Shown here: positions 10,025-19,380 of the stretch, piece after piece
Position numbering within the stretch: position 1 is the stretch's first letter
Layout of the letters: each line of letters opens with the position of its first letter
Assembly (NCBI GenBank): GCA_045531905.1
Contig: JAZSEY010000027.1
Coordinates: 1-64,000, forward strand
Source: RGIG6919 sp045531905
Lineage (GTDB): Bacteria > Bacillota > Clostridia > Lachnospirales > Lachnospiraceae
DNA: 64,000 nucleotides
Direction: 5' to 3'
The notes under the pieces: generated by a model
Seen by the model: the letters and a program-made list of their open reading frames with translations, nothing else
Database searches by the model: none
What the model was told of the DNA's origin: nothing
Translations under genes and position numbers: made by a program

Positions 10025-11920
10025 ATGGAAAGCATCAGTTTGCAGTTGACAGCACTATTTTTAGTTACAATTATTTTAGTGATGTTTGTCAAAAAAACAA
10101 AGATGGTATTTGATACAGACAGAGTATTTTTCTGTCTGTTAATTAGTGTGCTCGTATCTATTTTGTTAGATATCTCTGTGTCTAATTTTGTGGAATTAGG
10201 AACAGCAGGGAACTCGGGATTGTTTAGCAAGTTATATTTATGGTCATTGTTGGGGTTGACCTATATAGTATCTTTGTATACCGTAAAGATAGTGGAACGT
10301 AAGGTGCAGTTTAACGATTCTTGGTTATATTTTGTAATGGCGATACCAGCTTTGGTTATTGGATTGATTGGATTGTTGACTAACGCAAAGATTGTGCCAA
10401 TTGGTCTTGGATTTTTCTCTGGTTGGTATGTGAATATGATAGTTGTGTGTCTGTTTGTGTATTGTTTTGTGTGTCTTTTCTTTATTAGCAGATATAGAGA
10501 AAAGATTACACAGGGATACTATGCGTCAGGTATCGTATTCTATTTGCTTCTTTGCATTTCTTTAAGTATACAATTAGTGTTGAAAGAGTACGCAATACTG
10601 TCTATAGGTGTTGCTATTTCAATTTTATATATGTATATGGAGATGGAGAATCCGGATGATTATTTAGATCATGCATCAGGCGCATTGAATGATTACGCAT
10701 TTTCTGAGTGGGGAAGAGATGCATTGAGGCGTCGTGAAGGAGTAAGACTTATCATTATCTCTCTTCCGGATGTTGGATATATTAAGAATCGATTGGGTAA
10801 TAAAGTGTTTGAACAATATATACGCACAGTATTTCTTAGTATGAAGGAACTTCGTGTGGGGAAGATATTTAGGTTAGATTCCGGTGAATTTGTGTTGGCA
10901 TCTAAATCTTCAGAGACGGAAGAATATATTCATAAAAAACTTGTTATGGTATTTCAGGAATTGCACACAGAATTTACAAGTATGTCATCAGATGTAATTC
11001 GATATGGTAGTGTACAGAGTTTTGGAGACTATGAAAATATGCAGAGTTTTGCTGATGATTTATGGTTTTTCTTACAGTATTTGAGGGAACAGAGTACAGA
11101 AGAATTGCTTGTGCTAAATGATGAAATAGTACGTCAGCGTACAAATGAAGATTATATAGTCGCGTCATTGCAGGATGCAATTGTTAACAAGCGAGTTATG
11201 GTTTACTATCAGCCGATTTATTCTGTAAAGGAACAGAGATTCACCACAACTGAAGCGTTAATTCGAATTAAGGATTTGGAAGGAAACTTTATGAATCCGG
11301 AGATTTTTATTCCGATTGCAGAAAGACGTGGTCTGATATTGACGTTGGGGGATATTGTGTTCCACAATGTCTGCAGATTTGTGCAGGAACAAAAATTGAT
11401 GGAGAAAGGCTTCCATTATGTTGAAGTGAATTTATCAACAGTACAATGTATGCAGGACAATCTTTCTGCTCAATTAGTTTCTATCATGAATCAGTATGAG
11501 ATAGAACCAGGCTTTATTAATTTGGAAATAACGGAAACAGCTGCGGTACAGTCTGATAAGGTATTGTTGGAAAATATGGAAAAAATGCGTGAACTTGGCG
11601 TTACTTTTTCGCTAGATGATTATGGTTCAGGTTATTCTAACTTGGACTATGTTATCAATATGCCATTCCGTTTAGTAAAGATTGATAAAACATTGGTGTG
11701 GGATAGTGTGAAGAAAAAGAAATCAAAAATCTTGCTTGAAACTTCTATATCTATGTTTTCCAAAATGAACTTGCAAATTGTAGCAGAGGGTGTAGAAACT
11801 GCTGAACAGGCAACCTATTTAGAGGATTTGGGTGTTGATTATTTACAGGGATATTATTTTTCAAAACCTGTATGTGAAGCGGATTTTTTAGCAGTTTTGA
11901 GAAAGAACGGTATCGTGTAA
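10025..11920 (+). CDS. Membrane EAL-domain cyclic-di-GMP phosphodiesterase (catalytic set intact)
   Basis: Predicted integral membrane enzyme (631 residues) that would hydrolyse c-di-GMP to pGpG. About six or seven hydrophobic segments fill the first 210 residues. A degenerate GGDEF domain follows (LDSGEF in place of GGDEF), then an EAL domain from about residue 380. EAL residues visible: Glu of TEALIR, Asn of VNLS, Glu of EITE, the Asp pair of LDDYGSG, Lys of KIDK, Glu of AEGVE and Gln of LQGYYFSKP, so phosphodiesterase activity is expected. The ATG at 10025 is chosen because it aligns with the start of the paralogue downstream (both begin M-x-x-I-x-x-QL-x-AL); in-frame ATGs at 10001 and 10007 are alternatives. 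The next gene begins 31 bases downstream, so the two are probably co-transcribed. Confidence 0.9.
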   Translation: MESISLQLTALFLVTIILVMFVKKTKMVFDTDRVFFCLLISVLVSILLDISVSNFVELGTAGNSGLFSKLYLWSLLGLTYIVSLYTVKIVERKVQFNDSWLYFVMAIPALVIGLIGLLTNAKIVPIGLGFFSGWYVNMIVVCLFVYCFVCLFFISRYREKITQGYYASGIVFYLLLCISLSIQLVLKEYAILSIGVAISILYMYMEMENPDDYLDHASGALNDYAFSEWGRDALRRREGVRLIIISLPDVGYIKNRLGNKVFEQYIRTVFLSMKELRVGKIFRLDSGEFVLASKSSETEEYIHKKLVMVFQELHTEFTSMSSDVIRYGSVQSFGDYENMQSFADDLWFFLQYLREQSTEELLVLNDEIVRQRTNEDYIVASLQDAIVNKRVMVYYQPIYSVKEQRFTTTEALIRIKDLEGNFMNPEIFIPIAERRGLILTLGDIVFHNVCRFVQEQKLMEKGFHYVEVNLSTVQCMQDNLSAQLVSIMNQYEIEPGFINLEITETAAVQSDKVLLENMEKMRELGVTFSLDDYGSGYSNLDYVINMPFRLVKIDKTLVWDSVKKKKSKILLETSISMFSKMNLQIVAEGVETAEQATYLEDLGVDYLQGYYFSKPVCEADFLAVLRKNGIV

Positions 11921-11951
11921 TGTGACAATAATAAGTTAAGGAGGTGAGAAG

Positions 11952-13871
11952 ATGTACAATATTCAGATGCAGCTAGCGGCTTTGTGTATTCTAGCGTTGC
12001 TGATTTATTGTGTTCATGCAAAGAAAAGATTGCATTCTTTTTCGGATAACGTATATCTAATGTTGATATATACCAATCTGTTTAACGTGTGTATTAGCAT
12101 CTTCTCCACACATGTTGCATACAAATTGGATTATCTGCAGAAAGATATCATCTATTTTATTATGAAATTGTATCTATGCTCATATATTTGGATTGGTGTT
12201 TTGGTATTTTTAATTGTATTGGATGAAATCGTTCGTGATAGGCAGAAGATGCATCGTATTATGCATTTAACTTGTATCCCGGCTTATTTTGGTATTTGCT
12301 ATTGTCTATTACTTGAATTGCAATATAGTATGGCAAATGGAAAAGTAATCATAGCAGGAGTATCAAGACAGGTTGCATTTGTTGTGACTATGGGATATCT
12401 GCTTCTTACTGTATTTATGGTCTTCATGATTAGAAAAGAAAGTAGGCACAGAACGAATGGTATTGCTGTGCTCTTAATTGTGGTTTTGGTAGGCCTCATG
12501 ACGAACTGGGTGCTGGATTTGCATTGGCAAATGGATGGTATATGTTATATCATGATATCTGTTTATTTATACCTGAATATCACAAATGCCGATAATCATA
12601 TCGATTATTCTTTGGGTATTTTCAATCAAAAAGCGTTTGAATACTATTTAAAGGATTTGATTGAAGAAGAAAAAGATGTCAGAGTGCTGTATATTAGCTT
12701 TGATGACTTTAAGGGAATTAGTTCTACATTTGGTGCTGGTTCTGAAAGGGTTTTGTTCAAAAATGTAGTGCAAGCATTGCAAAAGATTACCGAAGGAAAA
12801 CTATTTCGGATAGATACCTATCAGTTGGCCTATATTTTTGTAGGCAATGAAGAAGATTATCATGATTTTAGTTATGCTGTTAAGTATAAACTAAGAGATG
12901 ATTATGATATTTCAAATGTGAAGATTAAGCTAGTATCCTATGTTGTGGAGATACCAGTCCAGGAACTGGATTTGGATTATGAGTCATTGAGAACGGCATT
13001 GCAATTCTATGTACCGGAGATGATAGACCGAGGATATCACGAATTGATGTTAACCGAGAATCATTTGTATAAGAAGCAGGAAGCTGACCGAATTCAAGCT
13101 GCTGTTGCAAAGGCAATTGAGAGCCAAGATGTAGAAGTATATTATCAACCAATATGGAATGTAAATGAGAATCGATATGATGGGGCTGAAGCATTGCTTC
13201 GATTGCGAGATGATGATGGAAATGAGATTCCGGCTGCTTTAGCAGTTGCTATAGCAGAAGAGGCGGGTCAAGCTGTGGAATTAGGCCATTTGGTATTTCG
13301 AAAAGTATTTTCCTATATGAGAGAGGAAGGTATCTTAGGAAAATATTTAAATCGCATCCATATTAATCTGTCATGTGCACAGAGTGCTAATACTAAGATT
13401 GTCAGAGATTTAACTGCATTGATGGCAGAGTATAAGATTGCACCTTCTTATGTGGATTTAGAATTGAAAGAGCAAGAACAACATTTGGAAGATATGATGC
13501 TGAAAGACAATATGCATTCACTACTAGATTATGGCAATACATTTTCATTAGATGATTATGGTAAGGGATATGCTAATTTATCTTCTATTATGGTTCTTCC
13601 ATTCCAGTATGTAAAATTGGATAAGGGTTTGGTGCATTTGGAAACGCCTAATGAAAAAGCGGAAGTTGCTTTGCATTTCGTTTTGGATATGGCGAGACAG
13701 TTAGGTATAAAGGTTGTCGCCAAAGGTGTTGAAACTGCTGATGATATGGAACGCATGAAGAAAATGGCTGTTAATTATATGCAGGGATTTTATATAGCGG
13801 AACCGTTGTGTGCAGAAGACTTTTTAATTTTGTTGAAAAACCATTGCGAACAAATAAATTCTAGGGTATAA
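11952..13871 (+). CDS. Membrane EAL-domain protein, paralogue with altered catalytic motif
   Basis: 639 residues with the same architecture as the preceding gene: N-terminal membrane bundle (about residues 1-215), strongly degenerate GGDEF domain (RIDTYQLAY at the signature) and a C-terminal EAL domain (about 376-630). Most EAL residues persist: Glu of AEALLR, Asn of INLS, Glu of ELKE, DD of LDDYGKG, Lys of KLDK and Gln of MQGFY. The AEGVE motif reads AKGVE. In studied EAL enzymes such as RocR, that first Glu is the proposed general base, so this copy may bind c-di-GMP without hydrolysing it. The ribosome site AAGGAGGTG is strong. It looks like a tandem duplicate that has diverged in function, but activity is untested. 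Confidence 0.88.
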   Translation: MYNIQMQLAALCILALLIYCVHAKKRLHSFSDNVYLMLIYTNLFNVCISIFSTHVAYKLDYLQKDIIYFIMKLYLCSYIWIGVLVFLIVLDEIVRDRQKMHRIMHLTCIPAYFGICYCLLLELQYSMANGKVIIAGVSRQVAFVVTMGYLLLTVFMVFMIRKESRHRTNGIAVLLIVVLVGLMTNWVLDLHWQMDGICYIMISVYLYLNITNADNHIDYSLGIFNQKAFEYYLKDLIEEEKDVRVLYISFDDFKGISSTFGAGSERVLFKNVVQALQKITEGKLFRIDTYQLAYIFVGNEEDYHDFSYAVKYKLRDDYDISNVKIKLVSYVVEIPVQELDLDYESLRTALQFYVPEMIDRGYHELMLTENHLYKKQEADRIQAAVAKAIESQDVEVYYQPIWNVNENRYDGAEALLRLRDDDGNEIPAALAVAIAEEAGQAVELGHLVFRKVFSYMREEGILGKYLNRIHINLSCAQSANTKIVRDLTALMAEYKIAPSYVDLELKEQEQHLEDMMLKDNMHSLLDYGNTFSLDDYGKGYANLSSIMVLPFQYVKLDKGLVHLETPNEKAEVALHFVLDMARQLGIKVVAKGVETADDMERMKKMAVNYMQGFYIAEPLCAEDFLILLKNHCEQINSRV

Positions 13872-13909
13872 TTGCCATAGGAGATGGAAAAATATAAAGG
13901 GGCAAGTAC

Positions 13910-14389
13910 ATGAAGAAAGCAATTGATGTAAAACATATTAATCCGTTCTTGCAAGCGAGCATGAGCGTGTTAGATAGCGTAGCGCAGATTAAGATGACTG
14001 TTGGCAAACCAGAATTGCATAATCTGGAATTGCCTGATTTAACTTATTCGATTCAGGTAGGTGTTGTTGGTGAGATGAGAGGACAGGTTGTGCTTTCTAT
14101 GACAGAGGATACAGCCAAGTTGATTGCCAGCAAAATGATGTTTGGTATGCCTGTAGAGGCTCTGGATGAGATGGCATGTTCGGCGTTGAATGAGTTGAGT
14201 AACATGATTATGGGTAATGCTGCGACTGTATTCTCTACGCAAGGAATTATTATTGACATTACACCGCCTATGGCTGTGCATGGCAGTAATATTAAGTTAA
14301 AGAGTGATATAGAAGGGCTCAAAGTTCCACTTATGGTTGACGGTAAGGAATTTATCGGCTTACATATTTGTGTCTTTGATGATAGATAG
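13910..14389 (+). CDS. cheX: CheX-like chemotaxis phosphatase
   Basis: 159-residue cytoplasmic protein of the CheC/CheX/FliY phosphatase family, which dephosphorylates CheY-P. The single active-site signature is in ALNELSNMIMGNA (about residues 89-101), where the Glu and Asn of ExxN match the catalytic pair of CheX. The GxxxG-type segment VVGEMRGQVVLSM is also typical. The ribosome site AAAGGGG lies upstream of the ATG. It follows the two EAL genes by 38 bases, suggesting one motility or signalling transcription unit. No other che or fli gene is visible nearby. Confidence 0.85.
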   Translation: MKKAIDVKHINPFLQASMSVLDSVAQIKMTVGKPELHNLELPDLTYSIQVGVVGEMRGQVVLSMTEDTAKLIASKMMFGMPVEALDEMACSALNELSNMIMGNAATVFSTQGIIIDITPPMAVHGSNIKLKSDIEGLKVPLMVDGKEFIGLHICVFDDR

Positions 14390-14397
14390 GTGATAGT

Positions 14398-14850
14398 ATG
14401 GCAAAAGATTGTCCTTGTTGTGGTGGTCAGATAGGGCCGAATGATGTTGCATGTAGTTACTGTGGAACTGCAGTTGAGAGAGATGATCAGATGGACATTA
14501 ACCAGCAGTTTTATCAGACTAGTAATGGTGCGACGCAGGTAATTCAGAATATTTATGTGACAAACAACCCAGGTTCTAATACCAATTTCGGCGGTGTGAA
14601 CATGGGGCAGCAGACCAATTTTAATAACTATTCTACAAATGCGTTTTCTACAAAGAATCGTTTAGTTGCTGCGTTATTAGCACTTTTGTTTGGATGGGCA
14701 GGCGGACAGTTTTTCTATTTGAAAAAGTTTGGTTTGGGTGTTATTTGTGTGATGTTTATGTCAACCGGGATTCCTGCATTGGCTGGTTTTATCCATGCTG
14801 TTTCGTTATTTAAGATGTCTGATGCAGAATTTGCGGCAAAATATCCATAA
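14398..14850 (+). CDS. Zinc-ribbon TM2-domain membrane protein
   Basis: 150 residues. The N-terminus carries a zinc ribbon (CPCCGG near residue 5, CSYCG near 20). A low-complexity Asn/Gln-rich linker (about 30-80) leads to a TM2 domain with two hydrophobic segments (RLVAALLALLFGWAGGQFFYL, then a second helix near 120). TM2 proteins are widespread and poorly characterised. It starts 8 bases after cheX, so it is co-transcribed with it. A terminator follows at 14871. Confidence 0.8.
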   Translation: MAKDCPCCGGQIGPNDVACSYCGTAVERDDQMDINQQFYQTSNGATQVIQNIYVTNNPGSNTNFGGVNMGQQTNFNNYSTNAFSTKNRLVAALLALLFGWAGGQFFYLKKFGLGVICVMFMSTGIPALAGFIHAVSLFKMSDAEFAAKYP

Positions 14851-14870
14851 AGTAGTATATAGGAAGTTAC

Positions 14871-14908
14871 ATAGACTGTCGCTGATAGGCAGTCTATTTT
14901 CTTTTTTA
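14871..14908 (+). terminator. Intrinsic terminator after the TM2 gene
   Basis: Stem ATAGACTG (14871-14878) with CAGTCTAT (14890-14897), then a T-rich tract broken by one C. It closes the EAL-EAL-cheX-TM2 unit. Confidence 0.85.
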
Positions 14909-14955
14909 TGATATATATTTAATAATAATTTATAATGAAAGAATAGGGAATCAAG

Positions 14956-15825
14956 ATGAAGTTAGGAAGAAATGATGCATGTTGGTGTGGTAGTGGTAGA
15001 AAGTATAAGGCTTGTCATATGGCATTTGATGACAAAATTTCGATGTTTGCAAGAAAAGGGCATATGGTGCCACATCATGACATGATTAAGACACCGGAAC
15101 AGATTGCAGGTATCCGAAAGGCCGGCGAGATTAACACCATGGTGTTAGATTACATTTCTCCATATGTGGTAGAAGGTGCGAATACAGAAGAGTTAAATAG
15201 AATGGTGCACGAATACACCTTAAAGCTTGGTGGAACACCGGCACCGCTGAATTACGAGGGGTATCCGAAGAGTGTATGCATTTCTTTAAATGAGGTTGTT
15301 TGTCATGGTATTCCATCCAATGATATTATTTTGAAGAGTGGCGATATTGTAAATGTGGATGCCACTACGATTTATGATGGTTATTATGGTGATGCTTCCC
15401 GTATGTTTTGTATTGGTGAAGTATCGGAGGAAAAACGCAAGTTAGTAGAGGTTGCAAAGGAGTGTTTAGAACGCGGACTCGCAGCCGTAAAGCCATACGG
15501 TTTTTTAGGTGATGTTGGCTATGCCATCAATACCTATGCACAGGAAAATGGCTGTACCATTGTTCGGGAAATTGGCGGACATGGCGTAGGTATCGATTTT
15601 CATGAGGAGCCTTGGGTTAGTCATATCGGTAAGCCAAATACCGACTATTTGTTGGTACCAGGCATGACATTTACCATTGAACCGATGGTAAATATGGGCA
15701 AGGCAGATGTATGGACTGATGAAAAGGACGGATGGACAGTTCGTACAAAAGATGGAAAGCCATCAGCCCAGTGGGAGTATACGATTTTGGTTACAGAAAC
15801 TGGAACAGAGATTTTATCCAGATAA
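14956..15825 (+). CDS. map: Methionine aminopeptidase type I with N-terminal SEC-C motif
   Basis: Removes N-terminal Met from nascent proteins in the cytoplasm. 289 residues. Residues 3-21 form a SEC-C zinc motif (NDACWCGSGRKYKACH), known in SecA and in longer MetAPs and thought to aid ribosome or metal contact. The pita-bread catalytic domain shows the dinuclear metal ligands: Asp in NVDAT, Asp in YYGDAS, His in GGHGVG, Glu in TIEPMV and Glu in QWEYTI, with the substrate His in VCHGIP. A TATAAT box at 14931-14936 probably drives it. Confidence 0.95.
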   Translation: MKLGRNDACWCGSGRKYKACHMAFDDKISMFARKGHMVPHHDMIKTPEQIAGIRKAGEINTMVLDYISPYVVEGANTEELNRMVHEYTLKLGGTPAPLNYEGYPKSVCISLNEVVCHGIPSNDIILKSGDIVNVDATTIYDGYYGDASRMFCIGEVSEEKRKLVEVAKECLERGLAAVKPYGFLGDVGYAINTYAQENGCTIVREIGGHGVGIDFHEEPWVSHIGKPNTDYLLVPGMTFTIEPMVNMGKADVWTDEKDGWTVRTKDGKPSAQWEYTILVTETGTEILSR

Positions 15826-15842
15826 ATTAGGCAGGTCACATA

Positions 15843-17687
15843 ATGAGTGTGTTAAATATAGAACATGTTACAAAGACATTTGGGGATAGAGTATTATTTC
15901 GCGATATCAGCCTGGGTGTACAGGAAGGTGAAAAGATTGGTATTATCGGCATTAACGGAACCGGCAAGTCCACTCTTTTGAAAATGATTGCTGGGGAAGA
16001 GGCTTTTGATTCCGGGCAGATTATTACTGGAAATCACGTGCGGATTTCTTACTTGTCACAGACTCCTGATTTTGGCAGCCATCAGAGTGTGTTGCAGTAT
16101 GTGACAGACGGTGATGGCATTGAGGAGCATATTGCGAAGAATATTTTGAACAAGTTAGGCATCGCAGATTATGATGGGGATATTGAGACACTGTCCGGCG
16201 GCCAGAAGAAACGGGTGGCACTTGCTAAGGTGTTGGCTTTGCCATCGGATGTGTTGATATTGGATGAGCCAACCAACCATTTAGATGCATGGACCATTGA
16301 ATGGTTAGAACAGTATATTAAGCAATACAAGGGTGTTTTATTGATGGTTACCCATGACCGTTTCTTCTTGGATGCAGTAACCAATCGCATGGTGGAGATT
16401 GCAAACCATCAGTTATATACCTATGAGTGCAATTATAGTGGCTTTTTAGAGAAGAAGTTGGAAAGAGAAGCCATGGAACAGGCAATCGAGCAGAAGAATC
16501 AGAACCGCTACCGCATTGAGCTTGCCTGGGTGAGACGTGGTGCCAGAGCGAGAACTACAAAGCAAAAGGCGAGATTAGAACGTTTTTCGGAATTACAGAA
16601 CCGCACCAGGCCAGAATTGGAACAGAAGGTGCAGCTGGAATCCGGTGTCAGCCGACTTGGCAAAAAGACCATTGAGCTACATCATATTTCAAAACGGTTT
16701 GATGATAAGCAGGTGATTCGAGATTTTGATTATATGCTGATTCGCAATGAGAGAATTGGTATCGTAGGTGGCAATGGTTGTGGTAAATCCACATTGCTGA
16801 ATATCATCTGTGGTTATATGGAGCCTGATGAGGGCTATATAGAAGTTGGAGATACCATTAAGATAGGCTATTTTGCACAGGAGGTTTATGGAAAGACGGA
16901 CTCCGGCAATGTAGTGGCTGCCGCTTACATGGACGATAATCAGCGTGTGATTGATTATGTGAAGGATATCGCGGAATATTTGCCAACAGCAAAGGGAATG
17001 ATTTCAGCATCGCAGATGTTAGAGCGTTTTCTATTTTCTAAAGAGATGCAGTATACACCGATTCGCAAACTATCCGGTGGAGAGAAGCGTCGTTTGTATT
17101 TGTTGAGTGTATTGATGCAGGCTCCTAATGTACTCATATTAGACGAGCCAACCAATGATTTGGATTTGTCTACCTTGCAGGTGTTAGAGGAATACCTGGA
17201 TTTGTTTCAGGGCATTGTGATTGTCGTATCCCATGACAGATATTTTCTGGACCGTATTGTGGGACGGATATTCGCATTTATGGGAAATGGTGAGATTCGT
17301 CAATTTGAGGGTGGCTATACAGATTATTATCTGAAATGCAAAGAAGAGAGCATTGATGTTACGGGCGCTATGAATGGCAAACAGTCCATTGAAAAATCAG
17401 TGGTTGCGGAGAATAAGCCATCTTCTATGGATACATGGAAAAAGCGTGAGAACAAACTGAAATTCACCTATCAGGAAAAGAAGGAATACGAAACCATAGA
17501 TAGTGATATAGCAGAGTTAGAAGCACGTATTGAGGACATTGCAAAAGAGATGGAGCAATGTGTGACACAATATATGAAACTGAATGAGCTGACAGAAGAA
17601 AAAGAAAAGCTTGAACAGGCATTAGAAGAAAAGATGGACCGCTGGGTATACTTAAATGATTTGGCGGAACAGATTGAGAATCAATAA
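15843..17687 (+). CDS. uup: ABC-F family ATPase, Uup-like
   Basis: Soluble tandem ATPase of 614 residues. Domain 1 has Walker A GINGTGKST (about residue 36), signature LSGGQKKR and Walker B LILDEPTNHLD. Domain 2 has GGNGCGKST, LSGGEKRR and LILDEPTNDLD. The two are joined by a basic linker rich in Arg (RRGARARTTKQKARLER), and a C-terminal coiled coil (from about residue 530) is typical of Uup. No membrane partner is present, as expected for ABC-F proteins, which act on ribosomes or (Uup) on DNA and ribosome-related processes. It begins 17 bases after map. The Uup assignment rests on the C-terminal coiled coil; a different ABC-F subfamily is possible. Confidence 0.88.
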   Translation: MSVLNIEHVTKTFGDRVLFRDISLGVQEGEKIGIIGINGTGKSTLLKMIAGEEAFDSGQIITGNHVRISYLSQTPDFGSHQSVLQYVTDGDGIEEHIAKNILNKLGIADYDGDIETLSGGQKKRVALAKVLALPSDVLILDEPTNHLDAWTIEWLEQYIKQYKGVLLMVTHDRFFLDAVTNRMVEIANHQLYTYECNYSGFLEKKLEREAMEQAIEQKNQNRYRIELAWVRRGARARTTKQKARLERFSELQNRTRPELEQKVQLESGVSRLGKKTIELHHISKRFDDKQVIRDFDYMLIRNERIGIVGGNGCGKSTLLNIICGYMEPDEGYIEVGDTIKIGYFAQEVYGKTDSGNVVAAAYMDDNQRVIDYVKDIAEYLPTAKGMISASQMLERFLFSKEMQYTPIRKLSGGEKRRLYLLSVLMQAPNVLILDEPTNDLDLSTLQVLEEYLDLFQGIVIVVSHDRYFLDRIVGRIFAFMGNGEIRQFEGGYTDYYLKCKEESIDVTGAMNGKQSIEKSVVAENKPSSMDTWKKRENKLKFTYQEKKEYETIDSDIAELEARIEDIAKEMEQCVTQYMKLNELTEEKEKLEQALEEKMDRWVYLNDLAEQIENQ

Positions 17688-17703
17688 AGAGGTCTTTAGA
17701 TTT

Positions 17704-19326
17704 ATGGGAAAGAAAAAAGGCAATGGATTTGTGCTACAGGCAGCTATATTGGCCTGTGCCGGACTGCTTACCAGAATAATAGGATTGTTATATGGAGTAC
17801 CGCTTACCAGAATCATTGGAGATTTGGGAAATGGATATTACTCCTCTGCATATAATATTTATGCAATTATTTTACTGTTGTCGTCTTATAGCATTCCTAT
17901 GGCAGTATCCAAGATTATTTCAGCAAAGCTGGTATTAAAGGAATACAATAATGCCAATCGTATTTTCAAATGTGCATTGATATATGTAGTGGTTGTAGGT
18001 GGCATTGCTGCTTTGATTACCTTTATATTTGCACCAGAGATAGTGGATGTAGAGCAGGCGATTCCTGCACTGCGAATTCTGGCACCAACGATTTTCTTTT
18101 CAGGATTACTTAGTGTATTTCGAGGTTATATTCAGGCATACGATACCATGGTGCCTACCTCTATTTCGCAGATTGTGGAACAGGTTATCAATGCCGTTGT
18201 CAGCGTAGCAGCCGCATATGTGTTAACGAGACCGTATGTGGAAGCAACGGATGTGACTATATTGCCGATGCATGGTGCAGCCGGTGGTGCGTTGGGAACC
18301 GGAGCGGGTGTGTTGGCAGGGCTTATGATTATGCTCATCTTTTATGCAAAGAGACTTGGCAAAATCAAAGCAACCTGCATGCAGGATCCGAAGCCTGCAG
18401 ACAGTTACGGCAGCATTTTTAAAATGATTTTGCTGATGGTAACACCGGTTATTCTGAGTACTTGTATCTATAACATCAGTACTGTATTGGACATGAAGGT
18501 GTTTTACTGGATTATGGGAATGAAGGATATGGCTGAAGCAGAAATGGTTTCACTCTATGGTATCTTTTCCAGAAAATATACGGTTTTGGTAAATGTACCA
18601 ATCGCATTGGCATCTGCGGTGGCTTCCGCTATGATACCGGGTATTTCCGGGGCATATGAGATAGGCGACAAAGAGGGTGCCAGATTAAAGATATCAGAAG
18701 CAATGCGTTTTACCATGGTGATTTCCATTCCGGCGGCAGTGGGAATGGCAGTGCTGGCAAAACCGATTATGGATTTGTTGTTCCCGAGTTCTTTGGATGT
18801 GGCACACAGATTGTTGTCCATGGGTGCAATTACTATTTTGCTTTACAGTATGTCAACGGTAACCAATGGCGTGTTGCAGGGCATTGGTAAGGTGAATATA
18901 CCGATGAAGAATGCAGCCATTTCTTTGGGTATTCATTTGATTGTGCTGATTCCAGTTTTGTATGTTACAGACAGTACATTGTATGGCATTTTACTGGCTA
19001 CGATTGTATATTCGCTTTCTATGTGCGTGTTAAATAATCGTGCCGTGTACAAGTATTTGGACTATAGACAGGAATATAAAAAGACATTTATAATGCCACT
19101 GATTTCCGCAGTGGTAATGGGAGTAGTAACGTACTTTAGTTATCAGATGATGTATAGGCTGATACCTTCCATTGTGATTGCAATGATTGTGTCAGTAGTG
19201 CTTTCGGTTTTGGTTTATTTTATCGTGCTCATGAGAATCGGGGGATTTACAGAGGAGCAGCTGTTAGCATTTCCGAAGGGAAGATTGATTGTAAGGGTAG
19301 CAAAGAAACTAAAGCTCTTAAGGTAG
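17704..19326 (+). CDS. MOP-superfamily flippase, MurJ/SpoVB-like polysaccharide exporter
   Basis: 540-residue polytopic membrane protein with about 14 hydrophobic segments. The N-terminus (GFVLQAAILACAGLLTRIIG) matches the MurJ/YtgP/SpoVB branch, members of which flip lipid II or related undecaprenyl-linked sugars. The start at 17704 is preferred: it follows the uup stop and has an AAAGAGG site, whereas the longer in-frame start at 17656 lies inside uup. Whether this copy serves peptidoglycan, spore cortex or exopolysaccharide cannot be told from sequence alone. Confidence 0.85.
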   Translation: MGKKKGNGFVLQAAILACAGLLTRIIGLLYGVPLTRIIGDLGNGYYSSAYNIYAIILLLSSYSIPMAVSKIISAKLVLKEYNNANRIFKCALIYVVVVGGIAALITFIFAPEIVDVEQAIPALRILAPTIFFSGLLSVFRGYIQAYDTMVPTSISQIVEQVINAVVSVAAAYVLTRPYVEATDVTILPMHGAAGGALGTGAGVLAGLMIMLIFYAKRLGKIKATCMQDPKPADSYGSIFKMILLMVTPVILSTCIYNISTVLDMKVFYWIMGMKDMAEAEMVSLYGIFSRKYTVLVNVPIALASAVASAMIPGISGAYEIGDKEGARLKISEAMRFTMVISIPAAVGMAVLAKPIMDLLFPSSLDVAHRLLSMGAITILLYSMSTVTNGVLQGIGKVNIPMKNAAISLGIHLIVLIPVLYVTDSTLYGILLATIVYSLSMCVLNNRAVYKYLDYRQEYKKTFIMPLISAVVMGVVTYFSYQMMYRLIPSIVIAMIVSVVLSVLVYFIVLMRIGGFTEEQLLAFPKGRLIVRVAKKLKLLR

Positions 19327-19380
19327 GGCTTCAAAAAGTGTATTACGCTTCATAAATGAACATAAAAAGGGGGCTTTCTT

